A stretch of 64,000 bases of DNA from JAHEZL01 sp046074525 (GTDB lineage: Bacteria; Bacteroidota; Bacteroidia; Flavobacteriales_C; GCA-002722245): the NCBI GenBank assembly GCA_046074525.1, contig JBJTOK010000055.1, positions 12,651-76,650 of the forward strand, read 5' to 3'. Shown here piece by piece: positions 22,841 through 31,238 of the stretch. A program made the position numbers and the translations under genes. Position 1 is the first letter of the stretch. Each line of letters begins with the position of its first letter. Below the pieces are notes generated by a model, which was given only the letters and a program-made list of their open reading frames with translations, was not told the origin of the DNA and did no database searches.

Positions 22841-25800
22841 TTACAGCATTTTGCCCAGTGCTTCTTTTGCTTCCTGAATGGTAGTAACGTAATCCATTGC
22901 CATGGTGAGCTTATTTTTTACCTGTTTTAACTGGCATTTCAGGGGATTGTCCTGAATGTACTTGAGGGTTTTCCCGAATTGTTCCGACTGGAAATATTTG
23001 TTGCTCTGATCGCCAAGGAAATGGCCGCTCAGCTTGTTGTTCTTGATGATTATTTTTTCGAAGCCCAGTTTCTGTCCGATCCATCGCAAACGCATCGCAT
23101 TGAATAATTCCTTCGTAGGTTTTGGTATAGCCCCGAAGCGATCAATCATATGTTTTTCAAAGGCGAGCAATTGCTCTTCGTTTTTCACTTCGTTGAGTTC
23201 TTTGTACAGAGACAATCTCTCTGAAACAGTATTGACATAATTGGTAGGGATGAGAATTTCAACATCAGTATCAATCACGCATTCATCGGCAAACATTCGA
23301 ACATTTGGTTCTCCTTCATAGAGATCCTTGAACTCCGTTTCCTTGAGTTCATGCAAGGCTTCATCAAGGATGCGCTGGTACATATCGTACCCCACATCAG
23401 TGATAAATCCGGATTGCTCGGCACCGAGCAAATCGCCGGCGCCACGGATATCAAGATCACGCATTGCAATATTAAATCCACTACCCAAATCAGAAAACTC
23501 TTCCAGGGCGCGCAATCTTTTTCGTGATTCATCACTGAGTGTAGAAAGGGGAGGAGTGAGCAAATAGCAAAATGCTTTTTTGTTAGAGCGGCCCACTCTT
23601 CCTCGCATCTGGTGCAAATCGCTGAGTCCGAAATTTTGCGCGTTATTGATGATGATCGTATTGGCGTTGGGAATATCGAGTCCGGATTCGATGATTGTTG
23701 TAGCCACCAAAACATCAAACTGACCTTCAATAAAATCGAGCATTACTTCCTCGAGTTTATCGCCATCCATTTGTCCGTGACCGATAGCAACGCGTGCACT
23801 CGGCAGCAGTCGCTGGATTTTTCCTGCCACTTCCATGATGTTACCCACCTTGTTGTGCACGAAGAAAACTTGTCCGCCACGATCCAGTTCAAAGCGAATG
23901 GCATCGCGCAGCATCTCATCATTGAAGCCGGTAACTGTTGTTTCTACCGGATAACGATTCGGTGGCGGAGTAGTAATTACGCTGAGGTCGCGTGCGCCCA
24001 TCAAGGAAAACTGCAGTGTTCTTGGAATAGGCGTAGCGGTAAGTGTGAGCGTGTCTACATTGGCTTTGATCAATTTCAATTTGTCCTTGATCGACACGCC
24101 AAATTTTTGTTCTTCATCTATAATGAGTAAGCCAAGATCCTTGAACTGTACGTCTTTCCCGACGATGCGGTGTGTGCCGATGATAACATCCACTTTTCCT
24201 TCTTTCAGTTGATCCAGCGTTTCTTTTTGTTGTTTCGCTGTGCGGAAGCGATTGATGTAATCTACTTTGCAGGGCAAATCCTTGAAGCGTTCGCTAAAGG
24301 AGCGGTAGTGCTGTAAAGCGAGAATGGTAGTCGGCACTAAAACAGCTACCTGTTTGCTATCGCACACTGCCTTGAAAGCTGCACGAATCGCAATTTCAGT
24401 TTTACCAAATCCAACGTCACCACACACCAGCCTGTCCATAGGAAAATTCTTTTCCATGTCTTCCTTCACGGCTTTCGTGGCCTTCTCCTGATCGGGAGTA
24501 TCTTCATAAATAAACGAAGCTTCGAGTTCGTTTTGCAGGTAAGTATCGTGACTGTAAGCAAAGCCTTTTTGTGCCTTGCGCTTGGCGTATAGTTTGATAA
24601 GGTCGTATGCAACTTCCTTGACCTTCTTCTTCGTATTTTCTTTTTTGGTTTTCCAGGCAGCAGTGCCGAGTTTATTGACAGCAGGCTCTTTTCCTTCTTT
24701 GCCGGAATAGCGGCTGATTTTGTGCAGCGATTGAATATTCACGTACAGCAAATCGCTGTCTTTATATAATATCCTTACCGATTCATGTTTCTTGCCATCG
24801 TTCTCAATGGTTTCAAGTCCGTCGAAAACACCAATGCCATAATCGGTATGCACCACGAAATCGCCTTTGTGCAAGCCAGTGAGTTCTTTGATGGTAATGG
24901 CCTGCTTGCTTTTTTTGTAGCGCTCTTTTAATTTGAAACGGTGATAGCGATTGAAAATCTGGTGATCAGTGTAGCACACTATTTTTTCAGCGTGATCAAT
25001 AAATCCTTCGTGCAATGCGACATTCAGAAGGTCGTATTTTATTGGCACCACAGTAGGATGATGAGCGATAATTTCTTTAAGTCGGTTGAGCTCTTTTGCA
25101 TTATCTGATGCCAGATAAATGCTGTAACCTTTGTCTTCGTATTCCTTCAAATGCTCCACGAGCAACTGGAAATTCTTATTGAAATTCAGCTGCGGTGAGC
25201 TGTGCACGACAATTCCTCCTTCTCCGTTGTTTTTAAAATGGATGAGTTGCTGTTTTTTTATTTCTTCACGGAAGCTGGCATCGGTAAGGAAAAGTTCTTC
25301 CGGAATCCTTTTCTGAATAGGTGATTCGCTGGTTTTTTCAAAGAGTCTTACTGTTTTTTCAAAAGCTTTTCCGACTTGTTCTTCAAAAAGAGAAGCATTG
25401 AAAATCCAAAGCAGACAATCCTTTCCAAGGAAGTTGATTAATGATTCGCGTGCCGATACACTTTCTTTTCCCATGATATCGGGAACAACGGTGATGCTAT
25501 TGAGCGGATCTACCGAAAGCTGATTCGACGGATCAAAGGTGCGGATGCTTTCTACTTCATCGCCAAAAAATTCAACGCGGAAAGGATAGTCGTTAGAGTA
25601 AGAGAAAATATCGATGATGCCACCACGTACCGCAAACTGACCGGGTTCCACTACATAGTCGGTGCGATCAAAATGGTATTCAAACAAAACATCAATCACA
25701 AAATCGGTAGATAGTTTTTCTCCTTTTTGTATTTGCAGGGAATGTTGCTTGAATACTTTTTCCGATACCACTTTTTCGGCGATGGCTTCTGGATAGCTGA

Positions 25801-26161
25801 TAATGATTTTATTTTTGCTGCCGGCCAATGCGCTCAAAATTTCGGTGCGGGTAAGCACATTTGCATTTTGTACTTCTTCTACTTCATAAGGATTGCGGTA
25901 GGAGGCAGGGAAGAAAAATACTTCTTCTTTCGGGATGAATTGCTGTAAATCATTATAAAAATATGCAGCTTCTTCGTTGTCGTTCAGCAGAAAAAGATGA
26001 GGTGTATGTCGCCTTTTCCATATTTGTGCAGCGATGAGAGCAGGCAATGAACCTTTAGCCCCGAAGAGGTTTATCGGGGATTTTTGTTGCTGAAGTTCAT
26101 CCTTCAGAGTGGCAATAATTTTGGATGACGAATAAATATCCGCCAGCGCTTTAGCTTCCAT
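22841..26161 (-). CDS. mfd: Transcription-repair coupling factor Mfd
   Basis: A 1106-residue superfamily 2 translocase that removes RNA polymerase stalled at DNA lesions and recruits UvrA. Domains in order: UvrB-like N-terminal module (1-300, with FFPASYRNPYEVEEVQNANVL-type sequence), RNA polymerase-interaction CarD-like domain (about 440-510, KGDFVVHTDYGIGVFDGLE), helicase motor with Walker A MDRLVCGDVGFGKTE, DEEQKFGV, TLTATPIPRTL and QMRGRVGRS, and the C-terminal TRCF domain. The length is normal. It is preceded by a short intergenic segment and the type B CTD pseudogene. Confidence 0.97.
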   Translation of the reverse strand: MEAKALADIYSSSKIIATLKDELQQQKSPINLFGAKGSLPALIAAQIWKRRHTPHLFLLNDNEEAAYFYNDLQQFIPKEEVFFFPASYRNPYEVEEVQNANVLTRTEILSALAGSKNKIIISYPEAIAEKVVSEKVFKQHSLQIQKGEKLSTDFVIDVLFEYHFDRTDYVVEPGQFAVRGGIIDIFSYSNDYPFRVEFFGDEVESIRTFDPSNQLSVDPLNSITVVPDIMGKESVSARESLINFLGKDCLLWIFNASLFEEQVGKAFEKTVRLFEKTSESPIQKRIPEELFLTDASFREEIKKQQLIHFKNNGEGGIVVHSSPQLNFNKNFQLLVEHLKEYEDKGYSIYLASDNAKELNRLKEIIAHHPTVVPIKYDLLNVALHEGFIDHAEKIVCYTDHQIFNRYHRFKLKERYKKSKQAITIKELTGLHKGDFVVHTDYGIGVFDGLETIENDGKKHESVRILYKDSDLLYVNIQSLHKISRYSGKEGKEPAVNKLGTAAWKTKKENTKKKVKEVAYDLIKLYAKRKAQKGFAYSHDTYLQNELEASFIYEDTPDQEKATKAVKEDMEKNFPMDRLVCGDVGFGKTEIAIRAAFKAVCDSKQVAVLVPTTILALQHYRSFSERFKDLPCKVDYINRFRTAKQQKETLDQLKEGKVDVIIGTHRIVGKDVQFKDLGLLIIDEEQKFGVSIKDKLKLIKANVDTLTLTATPIPRTLQFSLMGARDLSVITTPPPNRYPVETTVTGFNDEMLRDAIRFELDRGGQVFFVHNKVGNIMEVAGKIQRLLPSARVAIGHGQMDGDKLEEVMLDFIEGQFDVLVATTIIESGLDIPNANTIIINNAQNFGLSDLHQMRGRVGRSNKKAFCYLLTPPLSTLSDESRKRLRALEEFSDLGSGFNIAMRDLDIRGAGDLLGAEQSGFITDVGYDMYQRILDEALHELKETEFKDLYEGEPNVRMFADECVIDTDVEILIPTNYVNTVSERLSLYKELNEVKNEEQLLAFEKHMIDRFGAIPKPTKELFNAMRLRWIGQKLGFEKIIIKNNKLSGHFLGDQSNKYFQSEQFGKTLKYIQDNPLKCQLKQVKNKLTMAMDYVTTIQEAKEALGKML

Positions 26162-26203
26162 GAAGGCTTAAAGTTAAGGGAAATCCCTTTAAACTTGAGC
26201 GCT

Positions 26204-26838
26204 CTAACGCATTAAAGTAATAAAGCCACTTTCCTGATGCTGACGGTCGGCCATATTTTCGTAAGTCACTATCCAGAAGAAAGTGCCTGCTGCCGAATCA
26301 GCTCCGTTGAATTTTCCATCCCAGCGTGGCAGCACATTTTCAGATTGACATATTTTTATACCCCAGCGGTCGTACACTGTGAAAGTGATTTTTTTCATGT
26401 TGGCAGCGATCTGCTGGAAGTTTTCATCTGTTACATCCTTCGGATGGAAGTCGTCGTTAACACCATCGTTGTTAGGAGTAAAAACATTCGGTCATTCGAA
26501 AATGTAATCCGGACAAAGTTTCGTTACTTCAATGCTTTCCACGATAGAACACTGATTGGAATCGATCACTGTTACCGTATAAGTCCCCGCTGAATCACCG
26601 ATAGTGGTTTGGCTGTTGCTCTTTCCTTTCTCCGACCAGGCGTTGGTTTTAAAGCCAGGGCCGGCGTCAACGGTAGAGGTAGTACCTTCGCAAACAGTTT
26701 GACTGTTAAAGACGGTGGCAATGTTATCAATACTGATTAAAGCGGAAGCAGATTTCACTGCCGGACAAACACCGAATTTTACTATCACTCTGTATTTGGT
26801 AGTAGGGGTGAGTCCACTGAATCTATAAGAAGGATTAA
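26204..26838 (-). pseudogene. Remnant of a T9SS-secreted protein with type B (gliding-associated) C-terminal domain
   Basis: In one frame the minus strand encodes fibronectin/Ig-like adhesin sequence (SYRFSGLTPTTKYRVIV, GTYTVTVIDSNQCS) and then a type B T9SS sorting domain: PNVFTPNNDGVNDDFHP, KKITFTVYDRWG and GTFFWIVTYE, ending in a normal stop at 26204. An in-frame TGA at about 26493-26495 interrupts it just before PNVFTP. The 5' part is missing: the frame begins at the stop codon of the neighbouring dehydrogenase gene, with no start signal. A large adhesin gene has thus been reduced to its 3' end. Confidence 0.85.
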
Positions 26839-26839
26839 T

Positions 26840-27769
26840 TTAAGAAGGGAAGGAAGCCTTGATTTTCATCGCCAGAAAAGTTGATAATTTTTCATAGGAT
26901 TCGTGTGTCCACCCGGCGATATGCGGTGTTAAAAGAACTTTGTCACTTTGAATCAGGAATTGGAAATCTTCGGGTAGTTGCTTTGCGTCCAGTTTTTCAA
27001 AAGATACAGCTTCGTATTCCAGCACATCTAAGCATGCGCCGCGAACTTTACCACTTTTGAGTGCTTTTACCAAATCGTCGGTTTTAATGCATTTTCCCCG
27101 TGCGCTGTTAATAAGGAAAATATCTTTCTTGAATTTATTGATCCACGATTCATCCACCAGGAATTTTGTTTCTGCGGTAAGGGGAAGATGTAAACTCACA
27201 AAATCAGCCTGCTCAAAAATTTCTTCCATAGATGACTGGTGTTCGTAGTGTGTTTTGTATTTGTCGTAAGCCAGAATTTTTACTTCAAAGCCATGTAGTC
27301 GCTGTGCTACTGCCGATCCCATTTGTCCGTAACCAATGATCGCAAATGTTTTTCCTTTCAGTTCAATACCACGGTTTTCGGCTCTTTTCCAAATGCCGTT
27401 GCGTACTTCTATATCAGCGATTTTTATTTTATTGATGAGCATTAATATCATTCCCAGCACATGCTCGGCTACAGCATCACGGTTGCCTTCAGGAGAGTTG
27501 AAGCAGCTAATTCCCTTTTCTTTTGCGTAGGCGAGATCAATATTTTCCATTCCCGATCCCGAACGAGCAATGAATTTCAGTTGGGGAGAGGCGTCAATAA
27601 TTTCTCTGGTGATTTTGAATTTCGAGCGGATGATGAAGCCTTCGTATTCCTTTAGCAGGGGCAGTAATTCTTCGTGAGAGAGGTGAGTGAGTTCGTCAAC
27701 AGTGTGTCCCGCTTTGCGCAATTCTTCATACAAAAGAGGGTGTACGCTATCTATGGCTATGACTTTCAC
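26840..27769 (-). CDS. D-isomer-specific 2-hydroxyacid dehydrogenase (phosphoglycerate-dehydrogenase-like)
   Basis: I place the start at GTG 27769 (MKVIAIDSVHPLL, 309 residues); the frame upstream encodes a hydrophobic stretch that overlaps the divergent glycosyltransferase start and does not fit the family. Motifs: NAD-binding GYGQMGSAVAQRL, substrate-binding ARSGSGMENID with the catalytic arginine, E of LDVLEYE, and H of LLTPHIAGWTHES. It probably oxidises 3-phosphoglycerate or a similar D-2-hydroxyacid; it lacks the ACT domain of long SerA forms. The T9SS pseudogene begins directly after its stop. Confidence 0.88.
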   Translation of the reverse strand: MKVIAIDSVHPLLYEELRKAGHTVDELTHLSHEELLPLLKEYEGFIIRSKFKITREIIDASPQLKFIARSGSGMENIDLAYAKEKGISCFNSPEGNRDAVAEHVLGMILMLINKIKIADIEVRNGIWKRAENRGIELKGKTFAIIGYGQMGSAVAQRLHGFEVKILAYDKYKTHYEHQSSMEEIFEQADFVSLHLPLTAETKFLVDESWINKFKKDIFLINSARGKCIKTDDLVKALKSGKVRGACLDVLEYEAVSFEKLDAKQLPEDFQFLIQSDKVLLTPHIAGWTHESYEKLSTFLAMKIKASFPS

Positions 27770-27827
27770 TGCGAAAATTTTCTTTAAAATTAGGAAGAAT
27801 AACAACAGCAAAAGATATTTTTGAGCG

Positions 27828-29210
27828 ATGGGCAAGAGTTTTTATCCTTTTTTATTCGTGGTACTGGCGCTGTTTATCGCATGGGCGAGCCCGGATTTAT
27901 TTGCTGATGGGATGTTTATGGACGGCCTGATTTATGCGTCAGTGGCGAGAAATCTTGCTGAAGGGGAAGGATCGTTCTGGTTCCTGCATTTTTCCGATAC
28001 TTTATTCAGTTCCTTTCATGAGCATCCTCCGCTGGCGATTGGATTGCAGAGCCTCTTTTACAAAATTTTCGGAGACTCTATTTTGGTAGAAAAGCTTTTC
28101 TCTTTTGGCACTTATCTGTTGAGCGGAGTCATTATTGTATTGATATGGCAGGAGATCACGAAGAAAAAAATGTCTTCTGTTGCCTGGTTGCCTCTCCTTT
28201 TATGGATTTTGATGCCACTGGTTCATTGGGGAGCGGTAAATAATATGCTGGAAAATACGATGCTGATTTTTGTGGTGCTGTCGGTGTTGTTTGGGCTGAA
28301 GAGCCTTAGTCATAAGAAATATTTGTATCTCTCTTTATCAGGGTTTATGCTGTTTTTCGCTTTTTTGAGTAAAGGCTTCACAGGCCTGTTCCCTTTGTCG
28401 CTTCCTTTCTGGTTGTTCTGTTTCAGGAAGGAGAGAGGCTTTATTAAAGAAACCCTTATTGTACTCATGTCTTTACTTCTGCCTTTCCTCTTTCTGTACT
28501 TTTTCATACCGGAAGGGATTGAAAGTATACACAGTTATTTATTGCATCAGGTTTTCAAAAGCATCGAAGAGGTACAAACCGTTAGCACACGCTTTTATAT
28601 ACTGGGGAAATTATTTACTGAACTGCTGATTTCCTTGGGATTGGTAATTCTGCTATTGGCTTTTGTAAAAAAGGACAAGAAGGAAGATAGTTCATGGATT
28701 TTTATTTTTCTGGCTCTCGGCTTATCAGGTGTAGCTCCTATTATGGTAAGCATGAAACAAAACGGATTTTATATTCTTTGTGCCTTGCCTTTTTTTGCAT
28801 TGGCGTTGGCTTTGCTGGTTTCGGGACAGGTGGAAAAGTTAATGGCTAAAATCAATGAGCAGGGAAGGGCTTTCAGGATATTCCGCTTGTGCAGCATTGT
28901 ACTTTTATTTTTGACTATTACAGCCGCAGTTTGGCAAAAAGGAAAGATCCGCCAGCATGAAACTTTAATACTTAGTGTTAAAACAGTGGCCAGGATTGTG
29001 CCTCCGCATTCGGTGATAGCGGTGTCCCGGAAATTAATGGGGCATTGGTCGATGCATGGTTACTTCCAGCGCTATGCACATATTGGTACAGATGCCAGTA
29101 TTGAACCCAATCGTAAATTTTTATTTCAGGAGGTGAGTGACCTTCTTCCTCCTGATTATGAGGAGCTTCCTTTGCGGTTAAAAGACTATAGACTGTTGCA
29201 GAAGAAATAA
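27828..29210 (+). CDS. GT-C membrane glycosyltransferase (ArnT/PMT-like)
   Basis: A 460-residue integral membrane protein with about ten hydrophobic segments. Near residue 28 an acidic loop, ADGMFMDGLIYASVARNLAEGEGSFW (read in parts), and HEHPPLAIGLQ near residue 65 match the first periplasmic loop of dolichyl-phosphate-mannose or undecaprenyl-linked sugar transferases, where the aspartate and HPP motif lie at the active site. It likely transfers a sugar from a polyprenyl phosphate donor to lipid A or protein. It is divergent from the dehydrogenase gene, with only 58 bp between the start codons. Confidence 0.8.
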   Translation: MGKSFYPFLFVVLALFIAWASPDLFADGMFMDGLIYASVARNLAEGEGSFWFLHFSDTLFSSFHEHPPLAIGLQSLFYKIFGDSILVEKLFSFGTYLLSGVIIVLIWQEITKKKMSSVAWLPLLLWILMPLVHWGAVNNMLENTMLIFVVLSVLFGLKSLSHKKYLYLSLSGFMLFFAFLSKGFTGLFPLSLPFWLFCFRKERGFIKETLIVLMSLLLPFLFLYFFIPEGIESIHSYLLHQVFKSIEEVQTVSTRFYILGKLFTELLISLGLVILLLAFVKKDKKEDSSWIFIFLALGLSGVAPIMVSMKQNGFYILCALPFFALALALLVSGQVEKLMAKINEQGRAFRIFRLCSIVLLFLTITAAVWQKGKIRQHETLILSVKTVARIVPPHSVIAVSRKLMGHWSMHGYFQRYAHIGTDASIEPNRKFLFQEVSDLLPPDYEELPLRLKDYRLLQKK

Positions 29211-29220
29211 AAAAAATAAT

Positions 29221-29318
29221 TTTTTTTATTTAGAGGCAACCACCTGAAAAAGCCTCCGTCTTTCCAGTAATTACCTCTTTTATATACCTTCTTCCAGCTA
29301 CCCGTGCTGGTAAGAAAA
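29221..29318. ncRNA. Possible small structured RNA before a terminator
   Basis: This 100-nt stretch after the glycosyltransferase gene holds a GAGGC/GCCTC stem (from about 29232) and a CCAGC/GCTGG hairpin (29294-29310). It ends just before a 14-bp intrinsic terminator. Its composition differs from ordinary spacer. The minus strand is open for about 73 codons, but no coding signals support a gene. It could be a small RNA or a 3' UTR of the glycosyltransferase mRNA. I do not recognise a family. Confidence 0.3.
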
Positions 29319-29321
29319 CTT

Positions 29322-29355
29322 AAAAAAGCATTCGTACCCCAACGAATGCTTTTTT
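29322..29355. terminator. Intrinsic terminator after the glycosyltransferase region
   Basis: AAAAAAGCATTCGT (29322-29335) and ACGAATGCTTTTTT (29342-29355) form 14 pairs around ACCCCA, with further T residues on the plus strand. It isolates the rimP promoter that starts 14 nt downstream. Confidence 0.88.
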
Positions 29356-29368
29356 GTTTTGTTAAAAC

Positions 29369-29399
29369 CTTGCATATTAGAAATAAATGCCTACATTTG
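29369..29399 (+). promoter_or_regulatory. Promoter of rimP-nusA-infB
   Basis: CTTG (29369-29372), 19 nt, then TACATTTG (29392-29399), a full match to TAnnTTTG at near-consensus spacing. The expected start is about 29403, giving a leader of roughly 60 nt that carries a strong hairpin. Confidence 0.75.
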
Positions 29400-29423
29400 C
29401 TGTCCATTTACGGTATTTGATAT

Positions 29424-29446
29424 GCAGGGGACACAAAGTCCCCTGC
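29424..29446 (+). other. Perfect 9-bp hairpin in the rimP leader
   Basis: GCAGGGGAC and GTCCCCTGC (29424-29432, 29438-29446) pair fully around ACAAA. It lies in the predicted 5' UTR, 17 nt before the rimP ATG. No T-run follows, so it is not a terminator; it may stabilise the mRNA or serve as a regulatory protein site. Confidence 0.7.
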
Positions 29447-29463
29447 TTCGTTAGATAAAGCTT

Positions 29464-29946
29464 ATGATATCAGAAGAATTGATCCGACAGTTGGTGAACG
29501 AGAAAATTGAAGGGACCAATTATTTTCTGGTGGAAGCCAAGGTGAATGCTGGAAATAAGATCAGTGTTCTGGTCGACGGAAAGGAAGGAATTCCGATCAG
29601 CGACATAGTGGGAGTGAGCAGAAAGATTGAAGGTTCTTTGGATCGTGAAAAAGAAGATTTTGAGCTGATGGTTTCATCGCCAGGCCTCGACCAGCCTTTT
29701 AAGGTTTTGCCCCAGTACCTCAAGTACATCGGCAAAAAGGTAGAGGTAAAAACAGGCGACGGAAAGAAAATTCAGGGTGTCCTGATCAGTGCAGAAGAAG
29801 AAGGAATTGTGCTTGAAACCAGCGAAAAAGTGAAGTTGGAAGGGAAAAAGAAAAAAGTGCTGGAAGTAAAGAAACATGAATTAAGGTTTGGCGCCAAGGA
29901 GGCGTCACAGAGAATAAATGAATGTAAAGTAGTTATTACTTTTTAA
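29464..29946 (+). CDS. rimP: Ribosome maturation factor RimP
   Basis: A 160-residue two-domain protein required for 30S subunit maturation. Residues 1-80 form the N-terminal domain with ISDIVGVSRKIEGSLDREKEDFELMVSSPGLDQPF, where VSSPGLDQP is the family hallmark; the rest is the SH3-like C-terminal domain. It is the first gene of rimP-nusA-infB, the conserved order found in most bacteria, with 11 nt to nusA. Confidence 0.95.
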   Translation: MISEELIRQLVNEKIEGTNYFLVEAKVNAGNKISVLVDGKEGIPISDIVGVSRKIEGSLDREKEDFELMVSSPGLDQPFKVLPQYLKYIGKKVEVKTGDGKKIQGVLISAEEEGIVLETSEKVKLEGKKKKVLEVKKHELRFGAKEASQRINECKVVITF

Positions 29947-29957
29947 ACAGAGGTGCT

Positions 29958-31199
29958 ATGGAACAGCAAATTGGATTGATAGACTCGTTTCAGGAGTTTA
30001 AAGAATTTAAAAACATCGATCGTGAGACGATGATGAGTATTTTGGAAGATGTTTTCAGAAACATGCTCCAGAAGAAATATGGCTCTGATGATAATTATGA
30101 TATCATCGTTAACATCGATAAGGGTGACCTTGAGGTGTGGAGAAACCGTACCATTGTTGAAAATGGTGAAGTGGAAGATGATAACCGTGAAATCGCTTAT
30201 TCTGACGCTATAAAAATTGAACCCGACTTTGAAGTAGGTGAAGAGGTGTCTGAAGAGGTGAAGCTTGAAGACTTCGGTCGCCGTGCGGTTTTGGCTGTTC
30301 GCCAAAACCTTATCTCGCGAGTTCTCGATCTTGAAAAGGATGATCTGTACAAAAAATACAAAGATAAAGTGGGGCAGATTGTTGCTGGTGAAGTTTACCA
30401 GGTGTGGAAGAGAGAAATCCTTATTCTTGATGATGAAGAAAATGAATTGATCCTCCCTAAATCAGAGCAAATCCCAACTGATTATTTCAAAAAAGGTGAC
30501 ACCGTTCGTGCCGTGGTACTGAAGGTGGATATGAAAAACAACAACCCTGTGATCATCTTGTCCAGAACCTCTTCTGTGTTCCTTGAAAGATTGTTCGAAC
30601 AGGAAGTTCCTGAAATTTACGACGGCCTCATCACCATTAAGAGAATTGTTCGTGTGCCGGGTGAAAGAGCGAAAGTGGCTGTTGAATCTTATGATGAAAG
30701 AATTGATCCGGTTGGAGCTTGCGTGGGTATGAAAGGTTCCAGAATTCACGGCATCGTTCGTGAATTGGGTAACGAAAACATCGACGTAATCAACTTCTCC
30801 GATAACGATGCAGTATTTATCCAGAGAGCTTTGAGCCCTGCGAAAATTACTTCTATCCAATTGAGAAATGAAGAAAAACGTGCTGAGGTTTACCTTAAAC
30901 CTGACCAGGTTTCCCTGGCTATTGGTAAAGGTGGTTTCAACATTAAGCTTGCCGGTAAACTGGTGGGTTATGAAATTGATGTATACAGAGATACCGACCA
31001 AGACGTGGAAGATGTTCGTCTTGACGAGTTCAAAGATGAAATCGAAGACTGGGTATTGCAGGAATTGAAAAACATCGGTTGTGACACAGCCCGCAGCGTA
31101 CTTGATCTTTCCGTTCAGGATCTCGTGAAGAGAACCGACCTCGAGGAAGAAACAGTAGTAGAGGTAATGAACATCCTTAAATCAGAATTTGAATCGTAG
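29958..31199 (+). CDS. nusA: Transcription termination/antitermination factor NusA
   Basis: A 413-residue NusA with the RNA-polymerase-binding N-terminal domain, an S1 domain (about 135-200), and KH domains with GACVGMKGSRIHGIVRELGNENID and SLAIGKGGFNIKLAGKL. A short C-terminal helical segment (DLVKRTDLEEETVVEVMNIL) follows; the acidic repeats of E. coli NusA are reduced. It modulates pausing, termination and antitermination. It is cotranscribed with rimP and infB. Confidence 0.96.
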   Translation: MEQQIGLIDSFQEFKEFKNIDRETMMSILEDVFRNMLQKKYGSDDNYDIIVNIDKGDLEVWRNRTIVENGEVEDDNREIAYSDAIKIEPDFEVGEEVSEEVKLEDFGRRAVLAVRQNLISRVLDLEKDDLYKKYKDKVGQIVAGEVYQVWKREILILDDEENELILPKSEQIPTDYFKKGDTVRAVVLKVDMKNNNPVIILSRTSSVFLERLFEQEVPEIYDGLITIKRIVRVPGERAKVAVESYDERIDPVGACVGMKGSRIHGIVRELGNENIDVINFSDNDAVFIQRALSPAKITSIQLRNEEKRAEVYLKPDQVSLAIGKGGFNIKLAGKLVGYEIDVYRDTDQDVEDVRLDEFKDEIEDWVLQELKNIGCDTARSVLDLSVQDLVKRTDLEEETVVEVMNILKSEFES

Positions 31200-31238
31200 T
31201 CACCACTTTAAATTCTATAAAGAACAGTAAAATAAAAT

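Noticed and set aside
29186..29407. 73-codon minus-strand frame between the glycosyltransferase gene and rimP
   Set aside because: It covers a terminator and a promoter and has no start signal; treated as antisense to a possible ncRNA.
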